Positions 14,221 through 14,737 of a stretch of 14,737 nt of DNA are shown piece after piece (position 1 is the stretch's first letter; every line of letters starts with the position of its first letter). The notes beneath the pieces were generated by a model that saw only the letters and a program-made list of their open reading frames with translations, ran no database searches and was not told the origin of the DNA. The stretch is taken from positions 1 to 14,737 of the forward strand of contig CABSGW010000037.1 of NCBI GenBank assembly GCA_902477365.1, in the 5' to 3' direction. A program made the translations under genes and the position numbers. This DNA comes from an uncultured Prevotellaceae bacterium. Lineage in GTDB: Bacteria; Bacteroidota; Bacteroidia; Bacteroidales; Bacteroidaceae.

Positions 14221-14737
14221 CTATTTTAACTCAATGCGGAGCGGATGGAGTGTCTTTTCGGCTTCGGCAGAAAGATATTCCACCCATTTGTTGTGGTTGC
14301 TCAATGTCTCGTCTTGCCATGCGGCGCCGGCTTTGTAGGTGAAGGGAGTCTGGATGTCGGGACGGGTCAGCGCATATACGTAGCCGATGGCGCCGCGCCA
14401 CATCGCTTCTTTGGCCGCTAGTGGCCATGTCCCTGCCCGTTCTATCTTCTGGGGCATGACGCATCCCACGTAAACAATGCCGTATTCGCCCTTCAGGCTG
14501 TCCGTCGGGTTGGCATACGACAGAATGCCCAGGCCGGTTTCGGCAGCATAGGCGTGGTTGCCTGTACGCATGGGCAGTGCTGTGAACAACCGTACCTTGG
14601 GGGGTAGGGTGTCATAATGAATGGTTATTTGATTCAACCGGCTGCCGGCATCCAGTGAGATGAGGCGTGTTTCCGTTACGTGTATGCTGTCGGCTATGGG
14701 GCGGTAACGGTTGCGCAACCTGACCGTGAAACGTAAC
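14221..14737 (-). CDS. DUF4861 family protein, C-terminal part (enters from the window edge)
   Basis: The frame is open from the right edge to a TAG at 14221-14223, 171 codons. The text ADSIHVTETRLISLDAGSRL followed by NQITIHYD, FTALPMRTGNH and WPLAAKEAMWRGAIGYVYAL resembles the C-terminal half of DUF4861 proteins. These are mostly secreted Bacteroidota proteins of beta-sandwich character, often near glycan-degradation genes; their activity is not established to my knowledge. A TTG inside the frame near 14718 is not a start, because family-like sequence (RFTVRLRNRYRP) continues upstream to the edge. The 111-bp gap to the GT117-like gene shows no strong terminator, so read-through is possible. 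The N-terminus and any signal peptide are outside the window. Confidence 0.75.
   Translation of the reverse strand, partial: LRFTVRLRNRYRPIADSIHVTETRLISLDAGSRLNQITIHYDTLPPKVRLFTALPMRTGNHAYAAETGLGILSYANPTDSLKGEYGIVYVGCVMPQKIERAGTWPLAAKEAMWRGAIGYVYALTRPDIQTPFTYKAGAAWQDETLSNHNKWVEYLSAEAEKTLHPLRIELK

Overview
The window looks like a chromosomal segment of a Bacteroides/Phocaeicola-type gut Bacteroidota. Supporting signs are: promoters of the form TTTG-N19/20-TAnnTTTG upstream of several genes; start codons without clear Shine-Dalgarno sequences; a DUF2723/GT117 membrane protein; a DUF4861 protein; and a PtpA/DPP IV-type S9 peptidase. All recognisable intact genes lie on the minus strand, so transcription runs from high to low coordinates. 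Species identity is an inference.

Right part (14737 to 9239): the C-terminal part of a DUF4861 protein enters at the window edge. Next comes a three-gene unit: a 1099-residue GT117/DUF2723 membrane glycosyltransferase-like protein, a small NodB-type polysaccharide deacetylase (18 bp gap) and queG (1 nt overlap). A small hairpin with a T-run sits on the queG stop codon.

Middle (9110 to 4378): a serine O-acetyltransferase gene (cysE-like), a THUMP-domain RNA methyltransferase with a long Arg-rich tail, and a secreted S9 prolyl di/tripeptidyl peptidase. They are packed with a 3 nt gap and an 11 nt overlap, and end at a strong terminator. The cysE-like gene is broken near its 5' end by what looks like a 13-bp insertion: both halves of the protein are recognisable but lie in different frames.

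Accessory patch (about 4377 to 2354): an AT-richer stretch that interrupts the housekeeping genes. It holds a lone SAM-dependent methyltransferase with two candidate promoters, an orphan hairpin, the C-terminal stump of an MGH1/GH63-like glycosidase, and a possible 3' remnant of another gene on the plus strand. It reads as a site of gene gain and decay.

Left part (2353 to 1): ferritin (own promoter and terminator), purD (own promoter, with a perfect dyad at its expected transcription start) and the N-terminus of a membrane protein leaving the window 17 bp downstream of purD.

I see no RNA genes, CRISPR arrays, insertion sequences, phage genes or defence cassette. The most informative observations are the disrupted cysE-like gene, the decayed accessory patch and several unusual regulatory hairpins. 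I found no convincing new multi-gene system.
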